Notes: a model not told the origin generated them from the letters alone. A stretch of DNA of 64,000 bases from Loktanella sp. PT4BL (GCF_003201935.1 NZ_QJJL01000001.1:372001-436000); one strand, 5' to 3'; numbered from the stretch's first letter, positions 20,714 through 30,325 are shown. Program-made: numbers and translations.

Positions 20714-21333
20714 TGAAGGCTGATGCAATCAAACTGGACGGCAAGGCAGCTGGTTCCGTCGAACTGAACGACGAGATCTTCGGTCTTGAGCCGCGCAAGG
20801 ACATCTTGCACCGCGTCGTTCGCTGGCAGCGCAACAAGGCAATGGCAGGTACTCACGATGTGCTGGGTCGTTCCGAGGTGAGCTATTCCACCAAGAAGAT
20901 CTATCGCCAAAAGGGCACCGGTGGCGCACGTCACGGCTCGCGCGGCGCGCCGATCTTCCGTTCCGGTGGTACCTACAAGGGGCCAACACCCCGCAGCCAC
21001 GCGCATGACCTGACAAAGAAGTTCCGCAAGCTTGGTCTCAAGCACGCCCTGTCCGCGAAAGTGGCCGCAGGCGAGCTGGTGATCGTTGACACCATCGACG
21101 TCAAAGACGCCAAGACCGGTGCGCTGGCCAAAATGGTCGGCAATCTGGGCTGGAAGCGCGCGCTGATCATCGACGGTGCCGAAGTGAACGCAAACTTCGC
21201 CAAGGCCGCCGCCAACATCACAACCATTAACGTTCTGCCATCCATGGGCGCGAACGTTTACGATATCCTGAAGTCGGACACACTCGTCCTGACCAAAGCA
21301 GGTGTCGAAGCTCTGGAGGCCCGTTTGTCATGA
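20713..21333 (+). CDS. rplD: 50S ribosomal protein L4
   Basis: A 206-residue L4 that lines the exit tunnel with an extended loop ([19 protein letters not shown]). In enterobacteria it also represses the S10 operon by acting on the leader. It starts within the rplC stop codon and overlaps rplW by four bases (ATGA), so the three are translationally coupled. Confidence 0.98.
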   Translation: MKADAIKLDGKAAGSVELNDEIFGLEPRKDILHRVVRWQRNKAMAGTHDVLGRSEVSYSTKKIYRQKGTGGARHGSRGAPIFRSGGTYKGPTPRSHAHDLTKKFRKLGLKHALSAKVAAGELVIVDTIDVKDAKTGALAKMVGNLGWKRALIIDGAEVNANFAKAAANITTINVLPSMGANVYDILKSDTLVLTKAGVEALEARLS

Positions 21334-21626
21334 ACGCCAAGGCAGAACACTACGACGTGATCCGCAAGCCGATCATCACCGAGAAAGCAACGATGGCGTC
21401 TGAGGCCAATGCCGTTGTTTTCGAAGTGGCCATCGACGCGAACAAACCGATGATCAAGGAAGCTGTTGAAAGCCTCTTTGGTGTAAAGGTCAAAGCGGTC
21501 AACACATCGATCACCAAAGGTAAAGTGAAGCGCTTCCGCGGCTCGCTGGGCACACGCAAAGACGTGAAAAAAGCCTATGTGACGCTGGAAGAAGGCAACA
21601 CAATCGACGTGAGCACCGGTCTGTAA
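21330..21626 (+). CDS. rplW: 50S ribosomal protein L23
   Basis: A 98-residue L23, located at the tunnel exit, where trigger factor and signal recognition particle dock. [15 protein letters not shown] and [13 protein letters not shown] are typical. A strong terminator follows the stop, so rplB is transcribed separately at least in part. Confidence 0.97.
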   Translation: MNAKAEHYDVIRKPIITEKATMASEANAVVFEVAIDANKPMIKEAVESLFGVKVKAVNTSITKGKVKRFRGSLGTRKDVKKAYVTLEEGNTIDVSTGL

Positions 21627-21650
21627 GATCGGTTCGCGATGAAGTTGGAA

Positions 21651-21677
21651 AGGCCCCCGCAGTGCGGGGGCCTTTTT
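21651..21677 (+). terminator. Terminator between rplW and rplB
   Basis: GGCCCCCGCA and TGCGGGGGCC form a 10-bp stem with almost no loop, followed by six T. It splits the classical S10 operon into two transcription units. Confidence 0.8.
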
Positions 21678-21693
21678 TGTTTGCGTGGCAGGG

Positions 21694-21740
21694 AGTCGGG
21701 GCAGGCCCCGACCTACGTAGGCCGGGGCCCGCCCCGGCAC
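21694..21740. repeat. Family B palindromic repeats (tandem pair) after rplW
   Basis: GTCGGGG-CAGG-CCCCGAC is followed directly by CTACGTAG and a second GCCGGGGC-CC-GCCCCGGC-type palindrome. Confidence 0.75.
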
Positions 21741-21848
21741 TCTGACGGCCACACCAAGCGCAAGGGCCAGCGCCGGCCCGTGGGTTGGCATCGGCCACGT
21801 CTCTGTCGCGCAATTGATCATATCAATACGTTAACGCCTTCGGACCCC

Positions 21849-21877
21849 TTGCCACCCTCACCCCTCCCCGCTATACG
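21849..21877 (+). promoter_or_regulatory. rplB promoter
   Basis: TTGCCA (21849-21854), 17 bases, TATACG (21872-21877), with the C-rich block CCCCGCTATACGCCC shared with other ribosomal promoters. The start is expected near 21883. Confidence 0.7.
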
Positions 21878-21883
21878 CCCTCA

Positions 21884-21922
21884 ATCACCTGACCTCGGGA
21901 TTCGTTCCGGGGTCTTTGTGAT
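21884..21922 (+). promoter_or_regulatory. 5'-terminal hairpin of the rplB leader
   Basis: ATCAC (21884-21888) pairs with GTGAT (21918-21922) and encloses an 8-bp stem with two wobble pairs (21893-21900 with 21905-21912) capped by a TTCG tetraloop. It starts at the predicted first transcribed base. Confidence 0.5.
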
Positions 21923-21931
21923 GTTGCGGAA

Positions 21932-21976
21932 CGCCGGGGAGAATCCCGGCCTACGTAGGTCGGGGTTCTCCCCGAC
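21932..21976. repeat. Family B palindromic repeats (tandem pair) in rplB leader
   Basis: GCCGGGG-AGAAT-CCCGGC and GTCGGGG-TTCT-CCCCGAC-type palindromes are joined by CTACGTAG. They should be part of the rplB leader RNA. Confidence 0.75.
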
Positions 21977-22056
21977 ATCTCTAAATCGGGCACCTACGGG
22001 GGCCTCTCACATCAGGGTTCCGCAAGGGGCCCGCCAAGCAAACGGAAGAAGCTAAC

Positions 22057-22899
22057 ATGGCACTCAAGTCGTACAAACCGACGACGCCGGGCCAGCGTGG
22101 GCTGGTGCTGATCGACCGTTCGGAGCTTTGGAAAGGACGTCCTGTCAAGTCTCTCACTGAGGGTCTGACGAAATCGGGCGGCCGGAACAACACCGGACGG
22201 ATCACCATGCGTCGTATTGGTGGGGGCGCAAAGCGTCTTTACCGCATCGTCGATTTCAAGCGCAACAAGCTGGATATGACTGCTGTTGTCGCACGGATCG
22301 AATATGACCCGAACCGCACCGCATTTATCGCGCTGATCCAGTACGAAGACGGTACACAGAATTACATCCTTGCCCCCCAGCGCCTCGCGATTGGTGACAA
22401 GGTGATCGCATCCGCCAAGGCTGACATCAAGCCAGGCAACGCAATGCCCTTCAGCGGCATGCCCATCGGTACGATCGTTCACAACATCGAAATGAAAGCA
22501 GGCAAAGGCGGCCAGATCGCCCGTGCAGCCGGTACCTACGCCCAGTTTGTGGGTCGTGACGGTGGCTACGCGCAGGTCCGTTTGTCATCCGGTGAATTGC
22601 GCCTGGTACGTCAGGAATGCATGGCCACTGTCGGTGCTGTGTCCAACGCGGACCACTCGAACCAGAACTTCGGTAAAGCAGGCCGTATGCGTCACAAGGG
22701 CATCCGCCCGTCTGTGCGTGGTGTTGCGATGAACCCGATCGACCACCCGCACGGTGGTGGTGAAGGCCGGACATCTGGTGGTCGGACACCGGTTACGCCT
22801 TGGGGTAAAGACACCAAGGGCAAGCGTACCCGTAACAAGAACAAAGCGTCGCAGAGCCTTATCATCCGCTCGCGTCACGCCAAGAAGAAGGGTCGTTAA
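22057..22899 (+). CDS. rplB: 50S ribosomal protein L2
   Basis: A 280-residue L2, one of the oldest ribosomal proteins, needed for subunit association and peptidyl transfer. RNNTGRIT, the SH3-like beta-barrel, and the C-terminal segment [15 protein letters not shown] with the conserved His are present. rpsS follows after two bases. Confidence 0.98.
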   Translation: MALKSYKPTTPGQRGLVLIDRSELWKGRPVKSLTEGLTKSGGRNNTGRITMRRIGGGAKRLYRIVDFKRNKLDMTAVVARIEYDPNRTAFIALIQYEDGTQNYILAPQRLAIGDKVIASAKADIKPGNAMPFSGMPIGTIVHNIEMKAGKGGQIARAAGTYAQFVGRDGGYAQVRLSSGELRLVRQECMATVGAVSNADHSNQNFGKAGRMRHKGIRPSVRGVAMNPIDHPHGGGEGRTSGGRTPVTPWGKDTKGKRTRNKNKASQSLIIRSRHAKKKGR

Positions 22900-22901
22900 T
22901 T

Positions 22902-23180
22902 ATGGCTCGTTCCGTATGGAAAGGCCCCTTTGTGGATGCCTACGTCTTGAAAAAGGCAGAAGCATCGCGCGAAAGCGGCCGCAACGAAGTGATCAAGATC
23001 TGGTCGCGTCGTTCGACAATCCTGCCTCAGTTCGTTGGTCTCACCTTTGGTGTGTACAATGGCAAGAAGCACATCCCTGTTAACGTCACAGAAGACATGA
23101 TCGGTCAGAAGTTCGGTGAATATTCACCAACCCGCACCTATTACGGTCACGCTGCTGACAAAAAAGCGAAGCGGAAATAA
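22902..23180 (+). CDS. rpsS: 30S ribosomal protein S19
   Basis: A 92-residue S19 in the 30S head; it pairs with S13 and contacts the A-site finger. [19 protein letters not shown] and [21 protein letters not shown] are diagnostic. The gene lies between rplB and rplV with very short gaps. Confidence 0.98.
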   Translation: MARSVWKGPFVDAYVLKKAEASRESGRNEVIKIWSRRSTILPQFVGLTFGVYNGKKHIPVNVTEDMIGQKFGEYSPTRTYYGHAADKKAKRK

Positions 23181-23183
23181 GCC

Positions 23184-23564
23184 ATGAGCAAGGATAAGAA
23201 TCCCCGCCGCGTGGCCGATAACGAAGCAATGGCAAAACTGCGCATGCTCCGGACGTCCCCGCAAAAGCTGAACCTCGTTGCTGGCCTGATCCGCGGCAAG
23301 AAAGTCGAGCAGGCGCTGACCGACCTGACTTTCTCGAAAAAGCGGATTTCGGACGATGTGAAGAAGTGCCTTCAGTCGGCCATCGCCAACGCAGAGAACA
23401 ACCACAACCTTGACGTCGATGAACTGGTCGTCGCAGAGGCCTATGTCGGCAAGAACCTTACCATGAAGCGCGGTCGCCCTCGGGCCCGTGGTCGCTTTGG
23501 TAAGATCATCAAGCCGTTTGCAGAGATCACCATCAAGGTGCGTCAAGTTGAGGAGCAATCATAA
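23184..23564 (+). CDS. rplV: 50S ribosomal protein L22
   Basis: A 126-residue L22 whose beta-hairpin ([20 protein letters not shown]) reaches into the exit tunnel at the constriction where macrolides bind; no resistance-type duplication or deletion is seen. The stop overlaps the rpsC start by one base (TAATG). Confidence 0.98.
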   Translation: MSKDKNPRRVADNEAMAKLRMLRTSPQKLNLVAGLIRGKKVEQALTDLTFSKKRISDDVKKCLQSAIANAENNHNLDVDELVVAEAYVGKNLTMKRGRPRARGRFGKIIKPFAEITIKVRQVEEQS

Positions 23565-24265
23565 TGGGTAACAAAGTAAACCCGATCGGTATGCGTCTTC
23601 AGGTCAACCGCACCTGGGATAGCCGCTGGTACGCTGACACCAAAGACTATGGCGACCTTCTGTTGGAAGACCTCAAGATCAAGGCTTTCATCAAGAAAGA
23701 ATGCGCACAGTCCGGCGTCAGCCGCGTGATCATCGAGCGTCCGCACAAAAAGTGCCGCGTCACGATCCACGCTGCACGTCCCGGTGTGATCATCGGCAAG
23801 AAAGGTGCAGACATCGAAGGTCTGCGCAAGAAACTTGCCGCGCTGACTGCCTCCGAGCTGCACCTGAACATCGTTGAAGTCCGCAAGCCCGAGCTTGACG
23901 CGGCACTGGTTGCCGAAAGCATCGGTCAGCAGCTTGAGCGTCGTGTGTCTTTCCGTCGCGCAATGAAGCGTGCGGTTCAGAACGCCATGCGTATGGGTGC
24001 CCTCGGTATCCGGGTCAACCTTGCCGGTCGTCTGGGCGGTGCTGAAATTGCACGGACAGAATGGTACCGCGAAGGTCGTGTGCCGCTGCACACGCTGCGC
24101 GCCGACATCGACTATGCACTGTATGAGGCAATGACGCCTTATGGGATCATCGGCATCAAGGTCTTCATCTACAAAGGTGAGATCATGGAGCACGATCCGT
24201 CAGCGCACGACCGTAAACATGCTGAGCTGCAAGAGGGCGCTGTCCCTCGCGGCCCACGTCGCTAA
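23564..24265 (+). CDS. rpsC: 30S ribosomal protein S3
   Basis: A 233-residue S3, part of the mRNA entry tunnel with helicase function. The KH domain motif [17 protein letters not shown] is clear, and the C-terminal domain carries [30 protein letters not shown]. The acidic/basic tail is slightly longer than the shortest S3 forms. Confidence 0.98.
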   Translation: MGNKVNPIGMRLQVNRTWDSRWYADTKDYGDLLLEDLKIKAFIKKECAQSGVSRVIIERPHKKCRVTIHAARPGVIIGKKGADIEGLRKKLAALTASELHLNIVEVRKPELDAALVAESIGQQLERRVSFRRAMKRAVQNAMRMGALGIRVNLAGRLGGAEIARTEWYREGRVPLHTLRADIDYALYEAMTPYGIIGIKVFIYKGEIMEHDPSAHDRKHAELQEGAVPRGPRR

Positions 24266-24277
24266 GGAGCTGATGAT

Positions 24278-24691
24278 ATGCTGCAACCAAAGCGTACAAA
24301 ACACCGCAAGCTGCACAAAGGCCGCATTCGTGGTGAAGCAAAGGGCGGGTCTGACCTGAACTTTGGCACCTACGGCCTGAAGGCGATCGAACCTGAGCGT
24401 ATCACTGCGCGCCAGATCGAAGCTGCACGTCGTGCCATGACGCGTCACATGAAGCGTCAGGGCCGTGTCTGGATCCGTATTTTCCCGGATCTGCCTGTTA
24501 CCTCGAAGCCTATCGAAGTGCGTATGGGTAAAGGTAAAGGTTCCATCGATTTTTGGGCATGTAAGGTCAAACCAGGCCGCGTGATGTTCGAAATCGACGG
24601 CGTGACTGAAGTCGTTGCCCGTGAGGCCCTGCGCCTTGCTGCGATGAAGCTGCCGATCAAGACACGGACCGTGGTTCGCGAAGATTGGTAA
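24278..24691 (+). CDS. rplP: 50S ribosomal protein L16
   Basis: A 137-residue L16 that positions A-site tRNA. The segment VRMGKGKG contains Arg82, equivalent to E. coli Arg81, which is hydroxylated there by the 2OG oxygenase YcfD/RoxA. This is the last forward gene before the S10 region is interrupted; rpmC would normally follow at once. A repeat and a terminator follow instead. Confidence 0.98.
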   Translation: MLQPKRTKHRKLHKGRIRGEAKGGSDLNFGTYGLKAIEPERITARQIEAARRAMTRHMKRQGRVWIRIFPDLPVTSKPIEVRMGKGKGSIDFWACKVKPGRVMFEIDGVTEVVAREALRLAAMKLPIKTRTVVREDW

Positions 24692-24694
24692 GTG

Positions 24695-24720
24695 GTGTCG
24701 GGGTGAACCCCGACCTACGG
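24695..24720. repeat. Family B palindromic repeat after rplP
   Basis: TGTCGGGGT-GAA-CCCCGAC-type palindrome followed by CTACGG, starting four bases after the rplP stop. Confidence 0.75.
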
Positions 24721-24731
24721 TGAGAAAAAAG

Positions 24732-24765
24732 AAGCCCCTGCCGAGAGATCGGCGGGGGCTTTTTG
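24732..24765 (+). terminator. Terminator after rplP
   Basis: AGCCCCTGCCGA pairs with TCGGCGGGGGCT around a short GAGA loop and runs into five T. It ends the rplB-rplP transcript, so rpmC needs its own promoter. Confidence 0.8.
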
Positions 24766-24881
24766 TGATGTGAAGGTTTTTTTGGCATTGATCCCAACTA
24801 GGCAAGCGTGTGCGTGAGAGTGTCGGGTTGCCGCGTCGATTGTACGCGGATTGTAGTGCGTCCTAGAAAACCTCGATTGGC

Positions 24882-25925
24882 CTACTGTGCAGGCATAGGC
24901 TTCATCCACAGTGAGATAATCACATCTGAGAGGAGCTCTTCTTCGCTGTATTCCTCTCTGACTAAATGCGGTAGTTGAGCCATCAGCGCGCGTTTCTTAT
25001 CATGCAGACCGCCAACGATGCGATGAGTGGCACCTGGCCAGCCTTGTTCAAATAATTCCAAGTAGTCGGAAACCCTCAGTCTATTGAGATAAGAGTTGGG
25101 TGCGACTCTTGACTGATGATCTGGATCTAAATGTGCCCAAGGTGGGAGTGCCTCGATATCGACAAATAGTCTCGGATCATGTGCGCCAGTGATGGATGTG
25201 TACAGATGGGTCACAGTGAAGACAGTTCCGCCCGGTTTCAATGTGCGTGTTATCTCGTTCATAACGGCGATGGGGTCTTGCAGATGTTCAAACACGGATA
25301 TCGACATCACATAGTCGAATGTGTCGTCATCAAAGTCTGTCTTTGATGCGTCCCCTTGTACGAAAAGCCCTTTGGGTGCTCCGCCAAACTCCGCACGGAG
25401 AGCGTTGCCGAGTTTGCGATCAATGCCGAGCGCCTGGCGCCCAAGCGACTTAACAGCGCGTAGCATGCCATTCTCGCGGAAAATACGTAGGAATTCGTTG
25501 AAGCTCAGCCCTTCTGGTGCAATTTCCAGATCAATTGCTGTATAGTCGTTTTGCGGGCCAAGAGCGTAATAAAAAGGTTTGGTCTGACCCGGCCCAATTT
25601 CCAGTAACATTTTGCCCACAATGCTCTGCCCACTGAATATTTCCATCTCCTCGATGCCCGAGCGGGTCGAGCTCACAATGTCCGCGACTCTCTTGTCCAA
25701 GTCGCGCCCAGCGAAGCGGTAGAGCGCTAATAGCTCCCGAATTGCTTTTAGTGGAGTGCCCGCTGCTTGTAAGTATGTCTGCTTCAAATCAGAAACCTCA
25801 AAGATTGCAGAGAAGCAACTTCTAGATAATCTCATTACTCCCAATATTTCAAGCAAAACGCCTCCGCACCTCAGCGCCTGGGCAAAACAATCAAACGTAG
25901 ATTCCCACTTCTGAGCCGACGTCAC
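24882..25925 (-). CDS. Class I SAM-dependent methyltransferase inserted in the S10 region
   Basis: A 347-residue protein whose second half is a Rossmann methyltransferase: motif I LEIGPGQ (108-114), acidic Asp132, GDAS (191-194), and FDYVMSISVFEH (203-214) as motif IV with post-motif His. The N-terminal 100 residues match no family I recognise. It lacks the NPPY motif of PrmA/PrmB-type protein-glutamine methylases and looks more like small-molecule, lipid or glycan methyltransferases. The GTG start at 25925 follows AGAAAG; ATG at 25835 is an alternative. It is on the strand opposite to the ribosomal genes, and its base use appears more AT-rich than theirs, which hints at later arrival. Confidence 0.75.
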   Translation of the reverse strand: MTSAQKWESTFDCFAQALRCGGVLLEILGVMRLSRSCFSAIFEVSDLKQTYLQAAGTPLKAIRELLALYRFAGRDLDKRVADIVSSTRSGIEEMEIFSGQSIVGKMLLEIGPGQTKPFYYALGPQNDYTAIDLEIAPEGLSFNEFLRIFRENGMLRAVKSLGRQALGIDRKLGNALRAEFGGAPKGLFVQGDASKTDFDDDTFDYVMSISVFEHLQDPIAVMNEITRTLKPGGTVFTVTHLYTSITGAHDPRLFVDIEALPPWAHLDPDHQSRVAPNSYLNRLRVSDYLELFEQGWPGATHRIVGGLHDKKRALMAQLPHLVREEYSEEELLSDVIISLWMKPMPAQ

Positions 25926-26018
25926 CTTTCTGCGACAATCCTCGCCGCATTTGTGGCGAAAACTGCTTCCTTCAAAGCCCGTTCTCCGTAGCGCTCCGGA
26001 TCAATCCCCCAGAAAGGT

Positions 26019-26639
26019 TCACCCCCATGTATAATTAAAGCTCACCGATATCCGCTCTTCCTCGGACATATTCATCGGCACCTCGTGGCGCAGCCAGCTT
26101 TCCCAGAGCAGAACATCACCCACTTCGGGCTTCGCATAAAAAAACGTCCGCAGTTCATCACGCGCGTCTTTCATGCGTGTGGGTGCCGCCATCATCATGG
26201 CAAGGCGGGGGTCTTCGAATTTGATCGCACTCGCGCCGTCGGGCATCGCGACGTAGGTCGTGCCGCTGATCACCGAATGGGGGTGGATATGGCCGGTGTG
26301 GATGCCACCTTCGGGCAGGATGTTGATCCAGATGTCTTCGAGTTGCAGTTTCTTGTCGCCCAGATCGAAGGCGAGGTCTTTGGCAAAGGCCGCGACATGG
26401 GCATCGAGAACGGCGACGAGATCTTTGAAGATCGGGAACCGCCACGGCAGGTCGCTGAGTGAGGCATAAGAGGTATAGCCGGGATACCCGTGCTCTTCGC
26501 ACCAGTCCTGGCCGGCTTCGTCATCATCCGCGATAACAAGGCAGGAGTTCTCGAGCTCGGCGGGATCAACGGGCGCGCCATGCTCGGAGAGTTTGGCGTG
26601 ATACAGGCGGGTCGCGAAGAGGGATGTAATTTCTGTCAT
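26019..26639 (-). CDS. Putative 2OG-Fe(II) oxygenase (TIGR02466 / 2OG-FeII_Oxy_5 type)
   Basis: A 206-residue protein matching a conserved family of putative 2-oxoglutarate- and iron-dependent oxygenases: N-terminal SLFATRLYHA, the metal-site region HTGHIHPHSVISGTTYV (114-130), FEDPR (141-145), a second histidine in LRHEVPMN (183-190) and Arg196 in ERISVSFNYTW for 2OG binding. Substrates are not established for the family. It sits on the reverse strand ahead of the methyltransferase with a 93-base gap, possibly on the same transcript. The location next to rplP is curious because a different 2OG oxygenase modifies L16 in E. coli. Confidence 0.75.
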   Translation of the reverse strand: MTEITSLFATRLYHAKLSEHGAPVDPAELENSCLVIADDDEAGQDWCEEHGYPGYTSYASLSDLPWRFPIFKDLVAVLDAHVAAFAKDLAFDLGDKKLQLEDIWINILPEGGIHTGHIHPHSVISGTTYVAMPDGASAIKFEDPRLAMMMAAPTRMKDARDELRTFFYAKPEVGDVLLWESWLRHEVPMNMSEEERISVSFNYTWG

Positions 26640-26692
26640 ACAGGTGTCTTAGCGCAGGCAGTGTGGTAGTGCGAGTACTGAAACAGATATAG

Positions 26693-26766
26693 CGCAGTCC
26701 CGGACTTGATCCGGGACCTCCAACATAGCCGCCAACAGGCGGTCGCGGATCAAGTCCGGGACTGCG
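26693..26766. repeat. Palindromic intergenic repeat, family A copy 2
   Basis: Two 26-base arms (26693-26718 and 26741-26766) with one mismatch and a 22-base loop. The arms match the copy at 15028-15098 almost perfectly, and both loops contain CCGCCAA. It lies between the reverse-strand oxygenase gene and the rpmC promoter. Confidence 0.85.
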
Positions 26767-26787
26767 GCGTGACAGGTGGCGCAACTC

Positions 26788-26814
26788 TTTGCCAACAAGG
26801 GGTTGCTTTATATG
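26788..26814 (+). promoter_or_regulatory. Probable rpmC promoter
   Basis: TTTGCC (26788-26793), 15 bases, TATATG (26809-26814). The -35 and spacing are poorer than at the other ribosomal promoters, but a promoter is required here because a terminator and two reverse genes separate rpmC from rplP. A hairpin (26816-26823 with 26844-26852, 8 bp with one bulge) begins at the expected start. Confidence 0.45.
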
Positions 26815-26911
26815 CGGATGGGGTCTAAACGGCGCACTTCTACCCCCACTCCATCGGGAATCGGGTGACGTTTCGTACGGCCTGCCGATGATGTTGAAAA
26901 AGGAAAATGGC

Positions 26912-27118
26912 ATGAACGCCAATGAACTGCGGGCCAAAACGCCCGATCAGCTCCGTGAAGAGCTGGTGAACCTCAAAAAAGAGTCCTTCAATCTGCGCTT
27001 TCAGCAGGCCACTGGTCAGTTGGAAAACACAGCAGGCATCCGTGCGGCCCGCCGCAACGCTGCCAAGGTCAAAACAATTCTGAACGAAAAGGCCGCAGCG
27101 GCCGCCAAGGAGGCTTAA
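26912..27118 (+). CDS. rpmC: 50S ribosomal protein L29
   Basis: A 68-residue L29 at the tunnel exit, next to L23. [24 protein letters not shown] and [13 protein letters not shown] are typical. The start at 26912 follows AAAGGAAAA; the longer frame from 26789 would translate the promoter region. A short Ala-rich tail follows the helix pair. It heads the rpmC-to-rpmD unit. Confidence 0.97.
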   Translation: MNANELRAKTPDQLREELVNLKKESFNLRFQQATGQLENTAGIRAARRNAAKVKTILNEKAAAAAKEA

Positions 27119-27121
27119 TCA

Positions 27122-27352
27122 ATGCCTAAGCGTATCCTGCAAGGGGTTGTGACAAGCAACCAGAACGCCCAGACCGTGACTGTATCGGTCGAGCGCCGTT
27201 TCAAGCACCCGCTGCTTCAGAAAACCGTTCGTAAGTCCAAGAAGTACCGGGCGCATGACGAAAATAACGCTTTCAACGTTGGTGATACCGTCCGCATTCA
27301 GGAATGTGCGCCAAAATCGAAAACCAAACGCTGGGAGGTTATTGCTTCTTAA
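27122..27352 (+). CDS. rpsQ: 30S ribosomal protein S17
   Basis: A 76-residue S17, an OB-fold primary rRNA binder needed early in 30S assembly. [27 protein letters not shown] and [21 protein letters not shown] are characteristic. It lies three bases behind rpmC. The 81-base gap before rplN is larger than most in this unit and holds no recognised signal. Confidence 0.97.
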   Translation: MPKRILQGVVTSNQNAQTVTVSVERRFKHPLLQKTVRKSKKYRAHDENNAFNVGDTVRIQECAPKSKTKRWEVIAS

Positions 27353-27433
27353 GCAATAGCACCCGGTTCAAACGAAACCCTGGGCCCCCGGACGGAAATC
27401 GGGACTTGCTCATAGGTCGGAAAAGGAAACCAA

Positions 27434-27802
27434 ATGATCCAGATGCAGACCAATCTGGATGTTGCTGACAACAGCGGCGCTCGCCGTGTTCAGTGCATCA
27501 AGGTTCTGGGTGGTTCTCACCGTCGTTACGCCAGTGTTGGAGACATCATTGTTGTTTCGGTGAAAGAGGCCATTCCACGCGGTCGCGTAAAGAAGGGTGA
27601 CGTCCGTAAGGCCGTCGTCGTACGCACCGCCAAAGAAGTACGCCGCGACGATGGCACAGCCATCCGTTTTGACAGCAACGCTGCTGTCATCCTCAACAAC
27701 AACAACGAGCCGATCGGTACACGTATCTTTGGCCCGGTTGTTCGCGAGCTGCGCGCAAAGAACTTCATGAAAATCATCTCACTCGCTCCGGAGGTGCTGT
27801 AA
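27434..27802 (+). CDS. rplN: 50S ribosomal protein L14
   Basis: A 122-residue L14 at the subunit interface and the target of the silencing factor Rsf[28 protein letters not shown] is nearly invariant. It follows AAAAGGAAACC and leads into rplX after two bases. Confidence 0.98.
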   Translation: MIQMQTNLDVADNSGARRVQCIKVLGGSHRRYASVGDIIVVSVKEAIPRGRVKKGDVRKAVVVRTAKEVRRDDGTAIRFDSNAAVILNNNNEPIGTRIFGPVVRELRAKNFMKIISLAPEVL

Positions 27803-27804
27803 CC

Positions 27805-28110
27805 ATGGCTGCGAAACTCCGTAAAGGTGATAGCGTGATCGTGCTTGCCGGTAAGGACAAGGGCAAGAAGGGCACAATCAGCTCTGTTGACCCCAAGTCG
27901 GGCAAAGCTGTTGTTGATGGCATCAACATTGCTGTGCGTCACCAGAAGCAAACGCAAGCGACACAGGGTGGCCGCACGCCAAAGGCGATGCCGATCCAGC
28001 TGTCCAACCTCGCAATCGTTGACAAGAATGGCAAAGCAACCCGTGTTGGCTTCCGTATGGATGGCGACAACAAGGTGCGTTTCGCCAAGACAACAGGGGA
28101 TGTGATCTAA
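27805..28110 (+). CDS. rplX: 50S ribosomal protein L24
   Basis: A 101-residue L24, an assembly initiator with a KOW motif ([19 protein letters not shown]). Its stop shares one base with the rplE start (TAATG), so L24 and L5 are coupled. Confidence 0.97.
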   Translation: MAAKLRKGDSVIVLAGKDKGKKGTISSVDPKSGKAVVDGINIAVRHQKQTQATQGGRTPKAMPIQLSNLAIVDKNGKATRVGFRMDGDNKVRFAKTTGDVI

Positions 28111-28673
28111 TGCTTGACGCTGCAAACTATAGCCCCCGTCTCAAGGACCTCTACATCGCTAAAATTCGTGCGGCGATGAAAGAAGAGTTCGGTTACAAAA
28201 ACGAGATGCAGATCCCGAAGCTGGACAAGATTGTCCTGAACATCGGCTGCGGTGCAGAAGCTGTCCGTGACAGCAAGAAAGCAAAAACCGCGCAGGAAGA
28301 TCTGACAACCATCGCCGGCCAGAAGGCCATGACAACACACGCCAAGAAATCCATCGCTGGTTTCCGCGTTCGTGAAGACATGCCGCTGGGTGCAAAGGTA
28401 ACTTTGCGCGGCGACCGTATGTACGAATTCCTTGATCGTCTGATCACTGTTGCAATGCCACGTATCCGCGACTTCCGCGGCGTATCCGGCAAATCCTTCG
28501 ATGGCCGCGGCAACTATGCCACCGGCATCAAAGAGCACCTGATCTTCCCAGAAATCAACTTCGACAAGATCGATGAGAACTGGGGCATGGACATCGTGAT
28601 CTGCACAACAGCGAACACTGACGCTGAAGCAAAGGCACTGTTGAAGCACTTCAACATGCCGTTCAACAGCTAA
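28110..28673 (+). CDS. rplE: 50S ribosomal protein L5
   Basis: A 187-residue L5 that binds 5S rRNA and contacts P-site tRNA and S13. [50 protein letters not shown] and [18 protein letters not shown] are diagnostic. Confidence 0.98.
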   Translation: MLDAANYSPRLKDLYIAKIRAAMKEEFGYKNEMQIPKLDKIVLNIGCGAEAVRDSKKAKTAQEDLTTIAGQKAMTTHAKKSIAGFRVREDMPLGAKVTLRGDRMYEFLDRLITVAMPRIRDFRGVSGKSFDGRGNYATGIKEHLIFPEINFDKIDENWGMDIVICTTANTDAEAKALLKHFNMPFNS

Positions 28674-28692
28674 GCGCCAGGGAGATTTAGAG

Positions 28693-28998
28693 ATGGCTAA
28701 GAAATCCATGATCGCACGCGAAGTGAAGCGTGAAAAGCTGGTCAAGCAGTATGCCGAAAAGCGTGCCGCCTTGAAGGCAATCATCAACAACAAAGAGATC
28801 GCTGTAGAAGAGCGGTTCAAGGCAACTCTTGAACTTGCGAAACTGCCACGGAACTCTTCTGCAACGCGTTTGCACAACCGTTGCCAGCTGACCGGGCGTC
28901 CACACGCCTATTACCGCAAACTCAAGATCAGCCGGATCGCGCTGCGGGACCTTGGTTCCAATGGCGAAATCCCCGGCATGGTCAAGTCTAGCTGGTAA
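28693..28998 (+). CDS. rpsN: 30S ribosomal protein S14 (zinc-independent form)
   Basis: A 101-residue S14 in the head near the A and P sites. It is the long form without the CxxC pairs of the short zinc type, so it does not need zinc. [16 protein letters not shown] (reading [16 protein letters not shown] here) and [18 protein letters not shown] are family marks. Confidence 0.97.
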   Translation: MAKKSMIAREVKREKLVKQYAEKRAALKAIINNKEIAVEERFKATLELAKLPRNSSATRLHNRCQLTGRPHAYYRKLKISRIALRDLGSNGEIPGMVKSSW

Positions 28999-29010
28999 GG
29001 AGCACATATT

Positions 29011-29403
29011 ATGAATGATCCTATCGGTGATATGCTCACACGTATCCGCAACGGCCAGATGCGCGGTAAAGCGTCGGTGGAAACACCTGCGTCCAAACTG
29101 CGTGGTTGGGTGTTGGATGTGCTTTCCGACGAAGGCTACATCCGCGGTTACGAAAAGAAGGATGGCAAAGACGGCCACCCTGCTTTCCGAATCGAATTGA
29201 AGTATTACGAGGGTGACCCTGTCATTCGCGAAGTGAAGCGGGTTTCCAAGCCTGGCCGTCGCGTTTACCTGGGCGCCAATGACATCCCATCCGTCCGTCA
29301 GGGCCTGGGTGTGTCGATTGTCTCCACCTCTCAGGGTGTGATGTCGGATGCCAAAGCACGGGCTGCCAATATTGGCGGCGAAGTGCTCTGCACTGTATTC
29401 TAA
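29011..29403 (+). CDS. rpsH: 30S ribosomal protein S8
   Basis: A 130-residue S8, a primary binder of the 16S central domain; in E. coli it also represses the spc operon at rpl[18 protein letters not shown] and the C-terminal [22 protein letters not shown] are typical. Confidence 0.98.
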   Translation: MNDPIGDMLTRIRNGQMRGKASVETPASKLRGWVLDVLSDEGYIRGYEKKDGKDGHPAFRIELKYYEGDPVIREVKRVSKPGRRVYLGANDIPSVRQGLGVSIVSTSQGVMSDAKARAANIGGEVLCTVF

Positions 29404-29412
29404 GGGGATATT

Positions 29413-29946
29413 ATGTCTCGTATTGGTAAAAAACCGGTTGAGCTGCCCGCAGGCGTCACTGCCTCTGTGTCAGGTCAGACCGTTGAGATGAAAGGCCCCA
29501 AAGGGACCCGGACTTTCAAGGCGACAGACGATGTCACCATCACCGTTGATGGCAACGTTGTGACTGTAGAACCACGCGGCAAATCCAAGCGCGCGCGCCA
29601 GCAGTGGGGCATGAGCCGCACAATGGTTGCAAACTTGGCCACCGGCGTTTCCGAAGGCTTCAAGAAAGAGCTTGAGCTGTCGGGTGTTGGTTACCGTGCA
29701 CAGATGCAGGGCAATGTCCTGAACCTGTCATTGGGCTACAGCCACGATGTCAAATTTGAGGTGCCTGAGGGCGTCACAGTGACATCTGCAAAGCCGACTG
29801 AGATTGTTGTCGAAGGTATCGACGAGCAGCAGGTTGGTCAGGTTGCGGCGAATATTCGTGCTTGGCGTAAGCCCGAGCCCTACAAGGGCAAAGGGATCAA
29901 GTACAAAGGCGAATATATCTTCCGCAAAGAAGGTAAGAAGAAGTAA
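29413..29946 (+). CDS. rplF: 50S ribosomal protein L6
   Basis: A 177-residue L6 near the factor-binding site. Two repeated alpha-beta domains are visible, ending in [33 protein letters not shown] precedes the ATG by a few bases. Confidence 0.98.
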   Translation: MSRIGKKPVELPAGVTASVSGQTVEMKGPKGTRTFKATDDVTITVDGNVVTVEPRGKSKRARQQWGMSRTMVANLATGVSEGFKKELELSGVGYRAQMQGNVLNLSLGYSHDVKFEVPEGVTVTSAKPTEIVVEGIDEQQVGQVAANIRAWRKPEPYKGKGIKYKGEYIFRKEGKKK

Positions 29947-29957
29947 GGAACGCGATT

Positions 29958-30323
29958 ATGGCAAACAGCAAGAGACAACTGTTTCTGAAGCGCCGCATGC
30001 GCGTTCGGAACAAACTTCGCAGCGTCACAGCCAACCAAGGCCGTGCACGTCTTTCGGTACACCGCTCGAACAAAAACATCAGCGCCCAGCTGATCGACGA
30101 CGTCAACGGCGTAACACTCGCCTCAGCGTCTTCGCTCGAAAAGGACCTTGGTGTCGTTGGCAAGAACAACATCGAAGCCGCCGCAAAAGTGGGCGCTGCA
30201 ATTGCAGAGCGCGCAAAGAAGGCTGGCGTAGAAGTTGCATACTTCGACCGTGGCGGTTTCCTCTTTCACGGCAAGATCAAGGCTTTGGCCGAGGCAGCCC
30301 GTGAAGGCGGTCTGAAGATCTAA
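29958..30323 (+). CDS. rplR: 50S ribosomal protein L18
   Basis: A 121-residue L18 that binds 5S rRNA together with L5 in the central protuberance. [29 protein letters not shown] and the C-terminal [27 protein letters not shown] are diagnostic. The 133-base gap to rpsE is unusually long and contains repeats. Confidence 0.98.
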   Translation: MANSKRQLFLKRRMRVRNKLRSVTANQGRARLSVHRSNKNISAQLIDDVNGVTLASASSLEKDLGVVGKNNIEAAAKVGAAIAERAKKAGVEVAYFDRGGFLFHGKIKALAEAAREGGLKI

Positions 30324-30325
30324 CG

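Larger units (their letters stand above)
21678..22056. other. Gap between rplW and rplB with repeats, promoter and leader
   Basis: This 379-base gap contains two family B repeat clusters, the rplB promoter and a structured leader. No coding frame is credible. Confidence 0.6.
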
